38,940 bases of DNA from Acidimicrobiales bacterium. Lineage in GTDB: Bacteria; Actinomycetota; Acidimicrobiia; Acidimicrobiales; Ilumatobacteraceae. This document shows positions 7,805 through 16,011 of this stretch, one piece after another. The position numbers were made by a program, and so were the translations under genes. The stretch lies in contig JAURCL010000014.1 of assembly GCA_030828465.1 (NCBI GenBank), positions 1 to 38,940 of the forward strand. The letters run 5' to 3'. Positions within the stretch are counted from its first letter, which is position 1. Each line of letters opens with the position of its first letter. A model generated the notes under the pieces. The model did not search any database. It saw only the letters and a program-made list of their open reading frames with translations, and was not told where the DNA came from.

Positions 7805-8948
7805 GCTTGATCCGATGATGCCGGTTCGATTCGTCAGCGCGGCCGAGACCGCCGATCGGGAGGTTCTGGTCACCTGGTCCGACGGATCGACGAGTCGCTT
7901 TCACAACCGCTGGCTGAGGGACAACTCACCGGGGGCACTTCACCCCCAGACCCAGCATCGAGTCGAGGAGACCTCGCGGCTCGATCGCTGGCTGAAGCCC
8001 GACGGTGTCACCGTGACCGCCGACGGGGCGCTGCACGTTCGCTGGCCCGACGGACATGAGAGCACCTTTGGATCCGCTTGGCTGAATGTGCACGACTACT
8101 CCTCAGGAGCGAGGTGGCAACCGCCACAGCCAGAACTTTGGGATGGATCGTTCGCCGACCGTGTCGCGCGCATCTCCCACGCCGAACTTCTGAACGACGT
8201 GGGCGCTCGAATCGCTTGGCTACGCGCGTTCCGGGCGAACGGAGTCGCGATCCTGACCGGTATCGAGCATCGAGAGGGCATCGTCGCCGAGATCGGGGAG
8301 GATCTTGGACGGGTGAGGACCACGAGCTGGGGACGGGTTTTCGATGTTCGGTCGATCGAGAACGCGAACTCGGTGGCGTACACCGGCCTGCCGCTCGTCC
8401 TGCACACCGATGAGGGTTACCGCGACCCCCCGCCCACGGTTCAACTTCAGCACTTCCTTGTGAACGACGCGGGTGGCGGAGCGACCACGTTGGTCGATGG
8501 CTTCAAGGTCGCTGCCGATCTTCGGTCATCGGATCCGGCGGCTTTCGACCTGCTCGTCCGCACGACCATGCGCTTCCACTTCCGCGACGACGACATCGAA
8601 CTGACGGCGGAGGGCGCGACGATCGAGCTCGATCCGCGGGGCAACGTCCGGGCGGTGCGCTATTCGAACCACTCCTGCCAGCCGTTCTTGGTCGACCCCG
8701 ACGACATGGACGCTCTCTACGACGCCTACACAACCTTTGGCGCGATGCGCGAGGACCCCGCCTATCGGATCCAAATCCCCATGGGCGCCGGGGAGATGTA
8801 CATGGTGGACAACCGTCGCGTGATGCACGGACGCACCGGATTGACCTCCGGAGGTGGTCGCCACCTGCAGTCCTGCTACGTCGAGATCGACGAATTGCTC
8901 GGCCGCCTCGCGATTTTGGAGCGCTCCGTGGCGGTCGCCTCGGTCTGA
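7794..8948 (+). CDS. BBOX/TauD-type Fe(II)/2-oxoglutarate dioxygenase
   Basis: The protein has two parts: an N-terminal gamma-butyrobetaine-hydroxylase-type domain (WSDGSTSRFHNRWLRDNSPG, residues 28-47, and WPDGHES near 84) and a TauD catalytic domain. The iron triad is visible as H204-T-D206 in VLHTDEGYRDPP and H345 in RRVMHGRTGL. R356 in GGRHLQSCYV is the likely 2-oxoglutarate-binding Arg. The family hydroxylates trimethylated amino acids and related compounds. The N-terminal domain lacks the Cys cluster that normally holds zinc (see findings). The start at ATG 7794 follows GGGGAG at 7783-7788 and overlaps the aldolase gene by 11 nt, giving 384 residues. Confidence 0.85.
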   Translation: MRGELDPMMPVRFVSAAETADREVLVTWSDGSTSRFHNRWLRDNSPGALHPQTQHRVEETSRLDRWLKPDGVTVTADGALHVRWPDGHESTFGSAWLNVHDYSSGARWQPPQPELWDGSFADRVARISHAELLNDVGARIAWLRAFRANGVAILTGIEHREGIVAEIGEDLGRVRTTSWGRVFDVRSIENANSVAYTGLPLVLHTDEGYRDPPPTVQLQHFLVNDAGGGATTLVDGFKVAADLRSSDPAAFDLLVRTTMRFHFRDDDIELTAEGATIELDPRGNVRAVRYSNHSCQPFLVDPDDMDALYDAYTTFGAMREDPAYRIQIPMGAGEMYMVDNRRVMHGRTGLTSGGGRHLQSCYVEIDELLGRLAILERSVAVASV

Positions 8949-9022
8949 CCTGTCCGAGGGACGGCGCCGACCGTCCGCTACGCTCTCGGGCGAGGTCCAG
9001 TTGACCTCACCGAAACACCGAG

Positions 9023-9068
9023 CGATCCCGTCGTCGGTTACCGGTTGCCCGCCCCGCAGATGGGATCG
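9023..9068 (+). other. Inverted repeat in the pnp leader region
   Basis: The 223-nt gap before pnp holds CGATCCC (9023-9029) and GGGATCG (9062-9068), which can pair around a long loop containing the small palindrome CGGTTACCG. PNPase genes in other bacteria are controlled through leader structures, so this could be regulatory, but the stem is only 7 bp. I see no confident promoter in this gap. Confidence 0.25.
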
Positions 9069-9171
9069 TGCCGCTCCGCTTGAGCAGGCCGTCATCGCGG
9101 GTCCGCCAACTGGGAACCGGCTGGTCGCTCCACATGATCCGGAATCGCTCCGGGTCCGAAAGGAGCCTCTC

Positions 9172-11565
9172 ATGGCTGATCCCATCCGCGTGTCTGCGCC
9201 GATCTCCGGCACGGACCGTCACCTCACCCTCGAGACGGGGCGCTTCGCTCCCCAGAGTCAGGGCGCGGTTGTTGCCACTATCGGCGACACCCGAGTCCTC
9301 ACCACCGCGAACGCCGCTCGCGACGTCCGCCCCGGCGTCGACTTCTTCCCGCTTACCGTCGATGTCGAGGAGCGTTCCTACGCGGCCGGCAAGATCCCCG
9401 GCTCGTTCTTTCGTCGCGAGGGTCGCCCGACCGAGGATGCCATCCTCACCTGCCGCCTGACCGACCGTCCGCTCCGACCGGCCTTCGCCGAGGGGTTCCG
9501 CAATGAGACGCAGATCGTCACGACGGTGCTCGGGGTCGACATGGAGAACCCGCACGACGTGCTCTCCATCAACGCCGCGTCAGCCGCGCTCATGATCTCC
9601 GGCATCCCCTTCGAGGGCCCTCTCGGCTCGGTGCGTATCGCGTACTCGACCGCCGGCGAGTGGCTGCCCCATCCGACCTACGCCGAGTCCGACGCCTCCA
9701 CCTTCGAGCTCGTCGTCGCTGGCCGCGAACTCGACAACGGCGACGTTGCCGTGATGATGGTCGAGGCGGGTGGCACCGAGCGCAGCTTCTACCTCTACGA
9801 GGACGGCGCACCGAAGGTTGACGAGAGCGTGCTCGCCGGAGGGCTCGAGGCATGCAAAACCTGGATCAAAGAGTCGATCGCCCTCCAGCGCCAGTTGATG
9901 GCCAGCGTGATCGCCACCTCGGGCCCGATCGAGCCGCTCGAGTACACCCCGGTGCTCGACTACACCCCTGAGGTGCTCGCCGCCGTCGAGTCGGCGGTCG
10001 CTGCCGAGCTCGCCGTGGCCGTGACTATCGCCCGCAAGGCTGATCGCAATGCAGCCACCGACGCGGCGGCCGCGAAGGCTGTGGCGACGCTGTGCGCCGA
10101 GGGTGCCGAGTTCGCTGGCCAGGAGAAAGCCGTGAAGGAGGCTGTCCGCTCGCTCACCAAGAAGTTGGTACGCAAGCGGATCGTCGAGGAGGGTGTCCGA
10201 ATCGACGGTCGCGGTGTGCGCGATCTTCGGCCGGTGTCAGCCGAGGTCGGTGTGCTCCCGACCGCGCACGGATCAGGCCTGTTCCAGCGTGGCGAGACCC
10301 AGGTGATGAACGTTTGCACCCTGGCCATGCCGCGCATGAACCAGATGCTCGACACGCTGTCCCCGGTCAACGAGAAGCGCTACCTGCATCACTACAACAT
10401 GCCCCCGTGGGCGAACGGTGAGACCGGCCGAGTCGGCTCGCCGAAGCGCCGCGAGATCGGTCACGGTGCTCTGGCCGCCCGCGCGGTTCTGCCCGTGGTG
10501 CCGAGCCAGGAGGACTTCGCCTACACGTTGCGCCTCGTGTCTGAGGTCATGTCATCGAACGGTTCGACCTCAATGGGGTCGGTCTGCTCGTCGAGCCTGT
10601 CGCTGATGGACGCGGGCGTTCCGATCCGCGGAGCTGTCTCCGGTATCGCGATGGGTCTCGTGAAGGAGGGCGACAACTACGTCACGCTCACCGACATCCT
10701 CGGCGCCGAGGACGCCTTCGGTGACATGGACTTCAAGGTGGCCGGCACCGAGGACGCGATCACCGCCCTGCAGCTCGACACGAAGATCGACGGCATTCCC
10801 GCTGATGTGCTCACCGCCGCGCTCCAGCAGGCCCGTGAGGCTCGCCTCCAGATCCTCGAAGTCATGAACGCAGCCATCGCCGCCCCCCGCGACGAGGTTG
10901 CCGAGACCGCTCCGAAGATCGCCACGCTGACCATCCCGATCGACAAGGTTGGAGAGGTCATCGGTCCGAAGGGCAAGATCATCAACACGATTCAGGCCGA
11001 GACCGGCGCCGACATCAGCGTCGACGACGATGGTGCGGTCGGGATCGTCACCATCGGGGCGGTCGAAGCCTGGCGGATGGAGGAGGCCAAGGCTGCCATC
11101 CTCGCCATCGTCGATCCGCCGAAGGCCGAGATCGGCAAGACCTACAACGGGCGCGTGGTCAACATCACCAAGTTCGGCGCCTTTGTCAGCATCCTCCCCG
11201 GACGCGACGGTCTGTTGCACATCTCCAAGCTCGGTGGTGGGAAGCGGATCAACGCTGTCGAGGACGTCCTCACGCTCGGTGACGAGATCGAGGTCGTCGT
11301 CGAGGAGATCGACGATCGCGGCAAGGTCAGCCTGCGGCCGGCCGGCGACCCGCCCGCGGGTGGCTCGGGCTCGGATGGAGACCGCGAGAGCCGCCCTCCG
11401 CGTCGTGAGTCGCGCTCCGAGACCTCGAACGAGGGCGGTGGCGATGTCGAAAGCGTGAGCTTCGACGACTCCTTCGACGCCGAACTCGCTGGTGAACTCG
11501 GCGACCTCGGGCCCGGGTCTGAGCGTCGCGGTGGTGGCGGCGGCGGTCGCCGGCGTCACCGCTGA
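9172..11565 (+). CDS. pnp: Polyribonucleotide nucleotidyltransferase (PNPase)
   Basis: PNPase degrades RNA phosphorolytically from the 3' end. The 797-residue product has two RNase PH-like domains (from about residue 10 and about 345) joined by a helical linker. A KH domain with IGPKGKIINTIQ lies near residue 597 and an S1 domain (NITKFGAFVSILPGRDGLLHISKL) near 660-690. A tail rich in Arg, Gly, Glu and Asp ends in RRHR. The start ATG 9172 is set by GAAAGGAG at 9158-9165. The open frame runs upstream without family similarity. It is followed after 9 nt by the M16 peptidase, a common actinobacterial pairing. Confidence 0.97.
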   Translation: MADPIRVSAPISGTDRHLTLETGRFAPQSQGAVVATIGDTRVLTTANAARDVRPGVDFFPLTVDVEERSYAAGKIPGSFFRREGRPTEDAILTCRLTDRPLRPAFAEGFRNETQIVTTVLGVDMENPHDVLSINAASAALMISGIPFEGPLGSVRIAYSTAGEWLPHPTYAESDASTFELVVAGRELDNGDVAVMMVEAGGTERSFYLYEDGAPKVDESVLAGGLEACKTWIKESIALQRQLMASVIATSGPIEPLEYTPVLDYTPEVLAAVESAVAAELAVAVTIARKADRNAATDAAAAKAVATLCAEGAEFAGQEKAVKEAVRSLTKKLVRKRIVEEGVRIDGRGVRDLRPVSAEVGVLPTAHGSGLFQRGETQVMNVCTLAMPRMNQMLDTLSPVNEKRYLHHYNMPPWANGETGRVGSPKRREIGHGALAARAVLPVVPSQEDFAYTLRLVSEVMSSNGSTSMGSVCSSSLSLMDAGVPIRGAVSGIAMGLVKEGDNYVTLTDILGAEDAFGDMDFKVAGTEDAITALQLDTKIDGIPADVLTAALQQAREARLQILEVMNAAIAAPRDEVAETAPKIATLTIPIDKVGEVIGPKGKIINTIQAETGADISVDDDGAVGIVTIGAVEAWRMEEAKAAILAIVDPPKAEIGKTYNGRVVNITKFGAFVSILPGRDGLLHISKLGGGKRINAVEDVLTLGDEIEVVVEEIDDRGKVSLRPAGDPPAGGSGSDGDRESRPPRRESRSETSNEGGGDVESVSFDDSFDAELAGELGDLGPGSERRGGGGGGRRRHR

Positions 11566-11574
11566 TCGCCACAG

Positions 11575-12804
11575 ATGGCCGAACGGGTCGTCCGACTCGA
11601 CTCCGGTCTGACGGTCGCCATCGATGAGATGGCGTCCACCAGATCGGCGTCGATCGGGGTCTGGGTGGGTGTCGGCTCGCGCGATGAGCCCGACGCCTCC
11701 TCTGGGGTCAGTCACTTCCTCGAGCATCTGCTCTTCAAGGGCACCGATCGTCTGACTGCTCGCGATATCTCCCGGCGCGTCGACCGCGTTGGAGGGGATA
11801 TCAACGCGTACACATCGAAGGAGCACACCGTGTTCCACTGCCGTGTGCCCGCTCGGCACGTGGCCGATTCCATCTCGATTCTGGGTGATGTCATCTGCGC
11901 GCCCTCGTTACGAGAAGAGGATGTGGAGAGCGAGCGTCAAGTGATCGCTGAGGAGCTCGCGATGGACGATGACTCCCCAGAGGATGTCGCGTTCCGCGAG
12001 TTCACCGCAGCGTTGTTCCCAGCGCACCCGCTCGGCCGGGACACCGCGGGGGAGCGCGGCACGGTCGCCGCGATGACCCCGGAGCAGATCCGCGCCTTCC
12101 ACGACGAGCGTTACCTCGCGGAGTCGATGGTGGTGTCGGTCGCCGGCGGTGTCGACGCCGGCTCGGTGATCGCGATGGTCGAGGAGTCCTTCTCGTCGGT
12201 TCGCCCCGGTCGAGCGGTGGCCGACCGGACGACCCCGAACGGACTCGGCCCGGGTGGGCATCTACCGGATGACACCGAGCAGGTTCATCTGGTGCTCGGC
12301 GGCCGCGCGATCCCGCGTGGTGACGCGGATCGGGAGGCCCTCGACATCGCCAACCATGTGCTCGGGGGAGGTCTGTCGAGTCGACTCTTCGACGAGATCA
12401 GGGAGCGTCGCGGGCTCGCTTACTCGGTCTTCTCCTCGGTGAGCACGTTCGAGGACTGCGGTGCGTGGACCATCTACGCCGGCTCGCAACCCACCACGGC
12501 CCCGGCGGTGCGCGAACTCATTGAGATCGAGTGCGTGCGCCTCGCTGCTGAGGGCATCACCGAGGAGGAGCTCGCCGATGCCAAGGGGTTCCTCCAAGGC
12601 GCCTTCGAACTCGGCCTCGAGGACTCGGGGGCACGGATGAGTCGTCTCGGTGGGTCGCTGACCCTCCTCGGTGAACTGATCCCGGTCGATGAGCAACTCT
12701 CACGCTGGGCATCGGTCGGACTCGACGACGTCGGGCGAGTGGCGGACCGCGTGTTCGGTGGCCCACGGGTCGCGGTCTCGGTCGGTCCGGCCCTGGCCTC
12801 GTGA
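11575..12804 (+). CDS. M16 family zinc peptidase
   Basis: The 409-residue protein resembles the processing-protease-like M16B peptidases encoded next to pnp in Actinobacteria and Firmicutes. The inverted zinc motif HFLEH (residues 47-51) has its third ligand in VIAEELAMDDD near residue 126-127, the normal spacing. The second half contains the usual GGGLSSRLFDEIRERRGLAYSV motif, with the paired R and Y that mark the C-terminal homologous domain. It probably acts as a dimer in the cytoplasm on peptides. Its start lies 9 nt after pnp, so they are likely cotranscribed. Confidence 0.93.
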   Translation: MAERVVRLDSGLTVAIDEMASTRSASIGVWVGVGSRDEPDASSGVSHFLEHLLFKGTDRLTARDISRRVDRVGGDINAYTSKEHTVFHCRVPARHVADSISILGDVICAPSLREEDVESERQVIAEELAMDDDSPEDVAFREFTAALFPAHPLGRDTAGERGTVAAMTPEQIRAFHDERYLAESMVVSVAGGVDAGSVIAMVEESFSSVRPGRAVADRTTPNGLGPGGHLPDDTEQVHLVLGGRAIPRGDADREALDIANHVLGGGLSSRLFDEIRERRGLAYSVFSSVSTFEDCGAWTIYAGSQPTTAPAVRELIEIECVRLAAEGITEEELADAKGFLQGAFELGLEDSGARMSRLGGSLTLLGELIPVDEQLSRWASVGLDDVGRVADRVFGGPRVAVSVGPALAS

Positions 12805-12839
12805 GGCCTCCCCGCCAGCGCCTGCGCGGAGTCGGCGGT

Positions 12840-12845
12840 TAGCGT
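12840..12845 (+). promoter_or_regulatory. Candidate -10 box (TAGCGT) for leaderless dapB
   Basis: TAGCGT stands exactly 7 nt before the dapB ATG at 12853, with no Shine-Dalgarno between them. This matches the box and spacing seen at ribF and at the DedA-like gene. Confidence 0.5.
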
Positions 12846-12852
12846 CTGGCTC

Positions 12853-13632
12853 ATGACGAGCGGTACCTCGATCCGGGTTGGTGTGCACGGGGCAACCGGG
12901 CGCATGGGCCGAGCGGTCTGTGAGGCGGTCGCGGCGGCTGAGGGACTCGAACTGGTCGCACTCGTCGCGAACTCCACAGGTCACGGACCAATCGAGGGGA
13001 TCGAGGTGTCCTCCGAACTCCGCGCCTTCGCGGAGGCGCGGTGCGATGTGGTGGTCGACTTCACGATCGCCGACGCGACGCGCGCGCTGGTCCCGTTCCT
13101 CGCGATGCACGGCATCCACGCGGTGATCGGAACGTCCGGGTTCACTCGAGATGACCATGAGGCGTTTCGCGAGTCGTTGGCTGCGGGTGGTGTGAACGGT
13201 GTCCTTGCCGCGAACTTCGCGATCTCGGCCGCGTTGATGACGCGCTTCTCCGCGATGGCCGCCCCCTACTTCGACACAGCGGAGATCGTCGAGGCGCATC
13301 ACGACCGAAAGCTGGACGCTCCCTCGGGAACGGCGATCGCGACTGCTGAGGCCATGGTCCCTCGCGACGGGGGATGGGCCGCCGACCCAACGACCCACGA
13401 GACGCTCGACGGATCCCGCGGTGGACTCGGTCCGAACGGCGTTCGGATCCATTCGGTGCGGATGCGCGGCATGGTCGCGCACCAGGAGGTCGTGCTCGGC
13501 GCTACCGGCCAGACGCTGACTATCCGCCAGGACTCCTACGACCGGTCCAGCTTCATGCCTGGTGTCGTGCTTGCCTGCCAGCGGGTGATGTCGACCGAGG
13601 GGCTCACGGTCGGTCTCGATCCGCTGCTCTGA
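12853..13632 (+). CDS. dapB: 4-hydroxy-tetrahydrodipicolinate reductase
   Basis: DapB reduces 4-hydroxy-tetrahydrodipicolinate in the lysine/diaminopimelate pathway. The 259-residue product has the dinucleotide-binding GATGRMGRAV (13-22) and the active-site motif VEAHHDRKLDAPSGTA with H149, H150 and K153. A GMVAHQEVVLG segment follows. Diaminopimelate feeds both lysine and peptidoglycan synthesis. In mycobacteria dapB lies some way from dapA, with thyX next to dapA. Here four unrelated genes separate the two. Confidence 0.97.
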   Translation: MTSGTSIRVGVHGATGRMGRAVCEAVAAAEGLELVALVANSTGHGPIEGIEVSSELRAFAEARCDVVVDFTIADATRALVPFLAMHGIHAVIGTSGFTRDDHEAFRESLAAGGVNGVLAANFAISAALMTRFSAMAAPYFDTAEIVEAHHDRKLDAPSGTAIATAEAMVPRDGGWAADPTTHETLDGSRGGLGPNGVRIHSVRMRGMVAHQEVVLGATGQTLTIRQDSYDRSSFMPGVVLACQRVMSTEGLTVGLDPLL

Positions 13633-13639
13633 GCGTCGG

Positions 13640-14260
13640 TCAGCGAGCGCGTCCTCCCCGCATATTTCGGGTGTTGATGAGCAACACCAACACGACCGAC
13701 GCTCCGACGGCCCACCACGAGTAACGCTGCAGCCATTCGAGGAACGAGGTCAACTCCTCGTCGAAGATCGCGGCGAACCACTGGATAAGCGCGAGCCGAG
13801 CGACGATGCCGATGGCGAGAAGCGGCAGGAGGCGCGCGATCGGCATGAGGCGGACCCCGCTCAGCGCGGCGACGAGATTGGACCCGACGAAGAACGGAAC
13901 CACGATGATCGCGGCGCGGTCGAAGCCTCGTTGGAACGAGTCGAGGGACGTTTGGTCGACCCCGAGGTACTTGGTGAACCATCCGAGGGCCGTTGTCCGG
14001 TAGGCCCGCCCGATCGCGTGGCAGATCAGGAACGCGGCCGCGATCCGAGCGGGTCCGATCACCCAGTAGGAGATCAGGGGCAGATCGGCGCCGAGGGACA
14101 GGGCCAGGTAGCGGTTCCGGCTCGACAAGGCGATGAGGGCGGTGGGTGAATCCTCGACCAATCGCGCCCAGAGGATGCCGGCGACGTTGGTGGCGACGAC
14201 GAGGGCGGCGAACCCGGCGAGCGCGAACCGACCCCAGATGGGACGTTCGGCTGACTCCAC
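13640..14260 (-). CDS. Multi-pass membrane protein, distant DedA/VTT-like
   Basis: The 206-residue product has about five hydrophobic segments (roughly residues 11-29, 58-80, 110-127, 133-155 and 180-198). The segment FFVGSNLVAALSGVRLMPIARLLPLLAIG followed by WF and a final helix recalls the second half of DedA/SNARE-associated (VTT) proteins, which in other bacteria act as lipid scramblases or transporters. The first half is not clearly DedA, so the call is tentative. The start is GTG at 14260, preceded at 7 nt by TAGCGT. The gene is convergent with dapB and divergent from the acyl-CoA synthetase gene. Confidence 0.65.
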   Translation of the reverse strand: MESAERPIWGRFALAGFAALVVATNVAGILWARLVEDSPTALIALSSRNRYLALSLGADLPLISYWVIGPARIAAAFLICHAIGRAYRTTALGWFTKYLGVDQTSLDSFQRGFDRAAIIVVPFFVGSNLVAALSGVRLMPIARLLPLLAIGIVARLALIQWFAAIFDEELTSFLEWLQRYSWWAVGASVVLVLLINTRNMRGGRAR

Positions 14261-14267
14261 CGGCGCG

Positions 14268-14273
14268 ACGCTA
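14268..14273 (-). promoter_or_regulatory. Candidate -10 box (TAGCGT) for the DedA-like gene
   Basis: On the minus strand TAGCGT lies 7 nt before GTG at 14260. Together with the plus-strand TACGGT box at 14308-14313 it forms a compact divergent promoter pair in the 61-nt gap. Confidence 0.5.
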
Positions 14274-14307
14274 CCGCCTCACTCGGACGCAGCCGATGCG
14301 GCCGCAC

Positions 14308-14313
14308 TACGGT
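14308..14313 (+). promoter_or_regulatory. Candidate -10 box (TACGGT) for the acyl-CoA synthetase
   Basis: TACGGT lies 8 nt before ATG 14322. There is no Shine-Dalgarno between box and start, which fits leaderless initiation. Confidence 0.4.
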
Positions 14314-14321
14314 CAGGCGCC

Positions 14322-15950
14322 ATGTTGGGAGTCATGCAGGATGTGCCGTTGTCGATCAGCCATCTCTTCGATCGCGCCGAGAAATATCACGCGCGTAAGG
14401 AGATCGTGACCGCAGTCCCCGGTGGACGCGAGCGACGCACCTACGCGCAATGGGCTGAGAGGACTCGCCGACTCGGAGGGGTGCTCGACCGACTCGGGAT
14501 CTCCGAACAGGGGCGGGTGGCCACCTTCGCCTGGAACTCGGCTCGTCACCTCGAGTTGTACTTCGCGGCACCGTGCACCGGGCGGGTGCTGCACACCTTG
14601 AACATCCGTCTGTTCCCCGAGCAGTTGACCTACATCGTGAATCACGCTGACGACGAGGTGATCTTCGTCGACCGCTCGCTCCTCGGGCTGTTGGCGCCGC
14701 TGCTTCCCACCTTCGCGCGGTTGCGTCATCTCGTGGTGATGGAGGACGGTGCCGAGGTGACGCCGGTCGACACCGGCCGGTTCGAATTGCTCGATTACGA
14801 GGATCTCCTCACCGGAGCCGAACCGGTCGAGTGGTCGCCGGTCGACGAGTACCGGGCCGCGTCGATGTGTTACACGAGCGGCACCACCGGCAACCCGAAG
14901 GGCGTCGTCTACACCCACCGGAGCACTTTCTTGCACACGATGGGGGTGCTCACCGTCGATTCCCTCGGTGTGCGCGAATCCGATGTGGTCATGCCGGTCG
15001 TCCCGATGTTCCACGTGAACGCTTGGGGTCTCGCCCACGCCGGGGTCGCCTCCGGGGCCGGCCTGGTGATGCCGGGCGCCGATCTGTCGGGTCGGGGGCT
15101 CGCGGACCTGATCGTCGATGAGCGGGTCACCGTCGCGGCTGGGGTGCCGACCATCTGGATGCAGGTGCTTCCTGAACTCGCCGGCCGGGACGCGTCAAGC
15201 CTTCGCGCGATTCCCTGTGGTGGTTCGGCCGTGCCGCGGGCGCTGTCGGAGGGCTACCGCGCGCAGATCGGACTTCCGCTGCTCCAGGCCTGGGGGATGA
15301 CCGAGACCAGCCCCATCTGCGCTGTGGCTCATCTCGATGCTGATGAGCAGGACCTCGATGACGACACGAAGGCCGATCTGCGCACGATGGTGGGGCGAAT
15401 CAGCTTCGGTGTCGAGATGCGCGTCGTCGATCCGGGCGATGGGCAGCCGGTGCCCTGGGATGGCGAGGCCACCGGCGAGTTGCAGTGTCGAGGCAACTGG
15501 ATCGCGTCGAGTTACCACGACGACCCACGCTCGGGGGAGAGCTTCACCGAGGACGGCTGGTTGCGCACCGGCGATGTCGCCACCGTCGACGATCGGGGCC
15601 GGATCCGACTGGTCGACCGCACGAAGGACCTCATCAAGTCGGGAGGGGAGTGGATCTCCTCGGTCGAGCTGGAGAACGAGTTGATGGCCCATCCGGGTAT
15701 CGCCGAGGCCGCGGTGATCGGTGTTCCGCATCCGAGGTGGTCGGAGCGCCCTCTGGCCTGCGTTGTCCGGGCACCCGGCTCGGAGGTCACCGCCGAGGAG
15801 GTCATCGCGCATCTCGCCGACCGGGTCGCCAAATGGCAGGTGCCCGACGCGGTCGAGTTCATCGACGAGGTGCCGAAGACCAGCGTCGGGAAGTTCTCCA
15901 AGAAGGACCTTCGCGAGCGCTTCTCGGGTTACTTGCTCGTCGACGAATGA
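14322..15950 (+). CDS. Fatty acid--CoA ligase (AMP-binding)
   Basis: This ANL-superfamily enzyme adenylates a carboxylic acid and transfers it to CoA. The 542-residue protein has the P-loop motif [17 protein letters not shown] near residue 183 and the A5 motif [10 protein letters not shown] near 321. The hinge/A8 region reads [34 protein letters not shown], and the catalytic lysine is in [13 protein letters not shown] near the end. It resembles medium/long-chain acyl-CoA ligases of the AlkK/FadD type, but the substrate cannot be set. The start at ATG 14322 agrees with the upstream TACGGT box; the open frame continues upstream without family similarity. It precedes a TetR regulator by 61 nt. 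Confidence 0.9.
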   Translation: [542 protein letters not shown]

Positions 15951-15974
15951 TCGGCCCGTAGCGTTCTCGACCCC

Positions 15975-16004
15975 TTGACGGTGAGACGTCGGGCGTCTTA
16001 GTGT
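15975..16004 (+). promoter_or_regulatory. Promoter of the tetR gene (-35 TTGACG, -10 TAGTGT)
   Basis: TTGACG (15975-15980) and TAGTGT (15999-16004) are separated by 18 nt, and the -10 lies 7 nt before the GTG start at 16012. This is the only start box in the window that also has a near-consensus -35. Confidence 0.65.
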
Positions 16005-16008
16005 CTCA
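15982..16008 (+). promoter_or_regulatory. Candidate TetR autoregulatory operator
   Basis: Nested inverted repeats lie across the promoter: AGACG and CGTCT with a 5-nt spacer (15984-15998), and outer TGAGAC (15982-15987) with GTCTCA (16003-16008). The inner repeat sits between -35 and -10 and the outer one covers the -10, a usual place for repressor binding. Autoregulation by the adjacent TetR protein is an inference. Confidence 0.45.
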
Positions 16009-16011
16009 GTT

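Noticed and set aside
10570-11859. 429-codon antisense frame over pnp
   Set aside because: Opposite strand of PNPase KH and S1 domains, with Asp/Leu/Val-biased composition typical of shadow frames.
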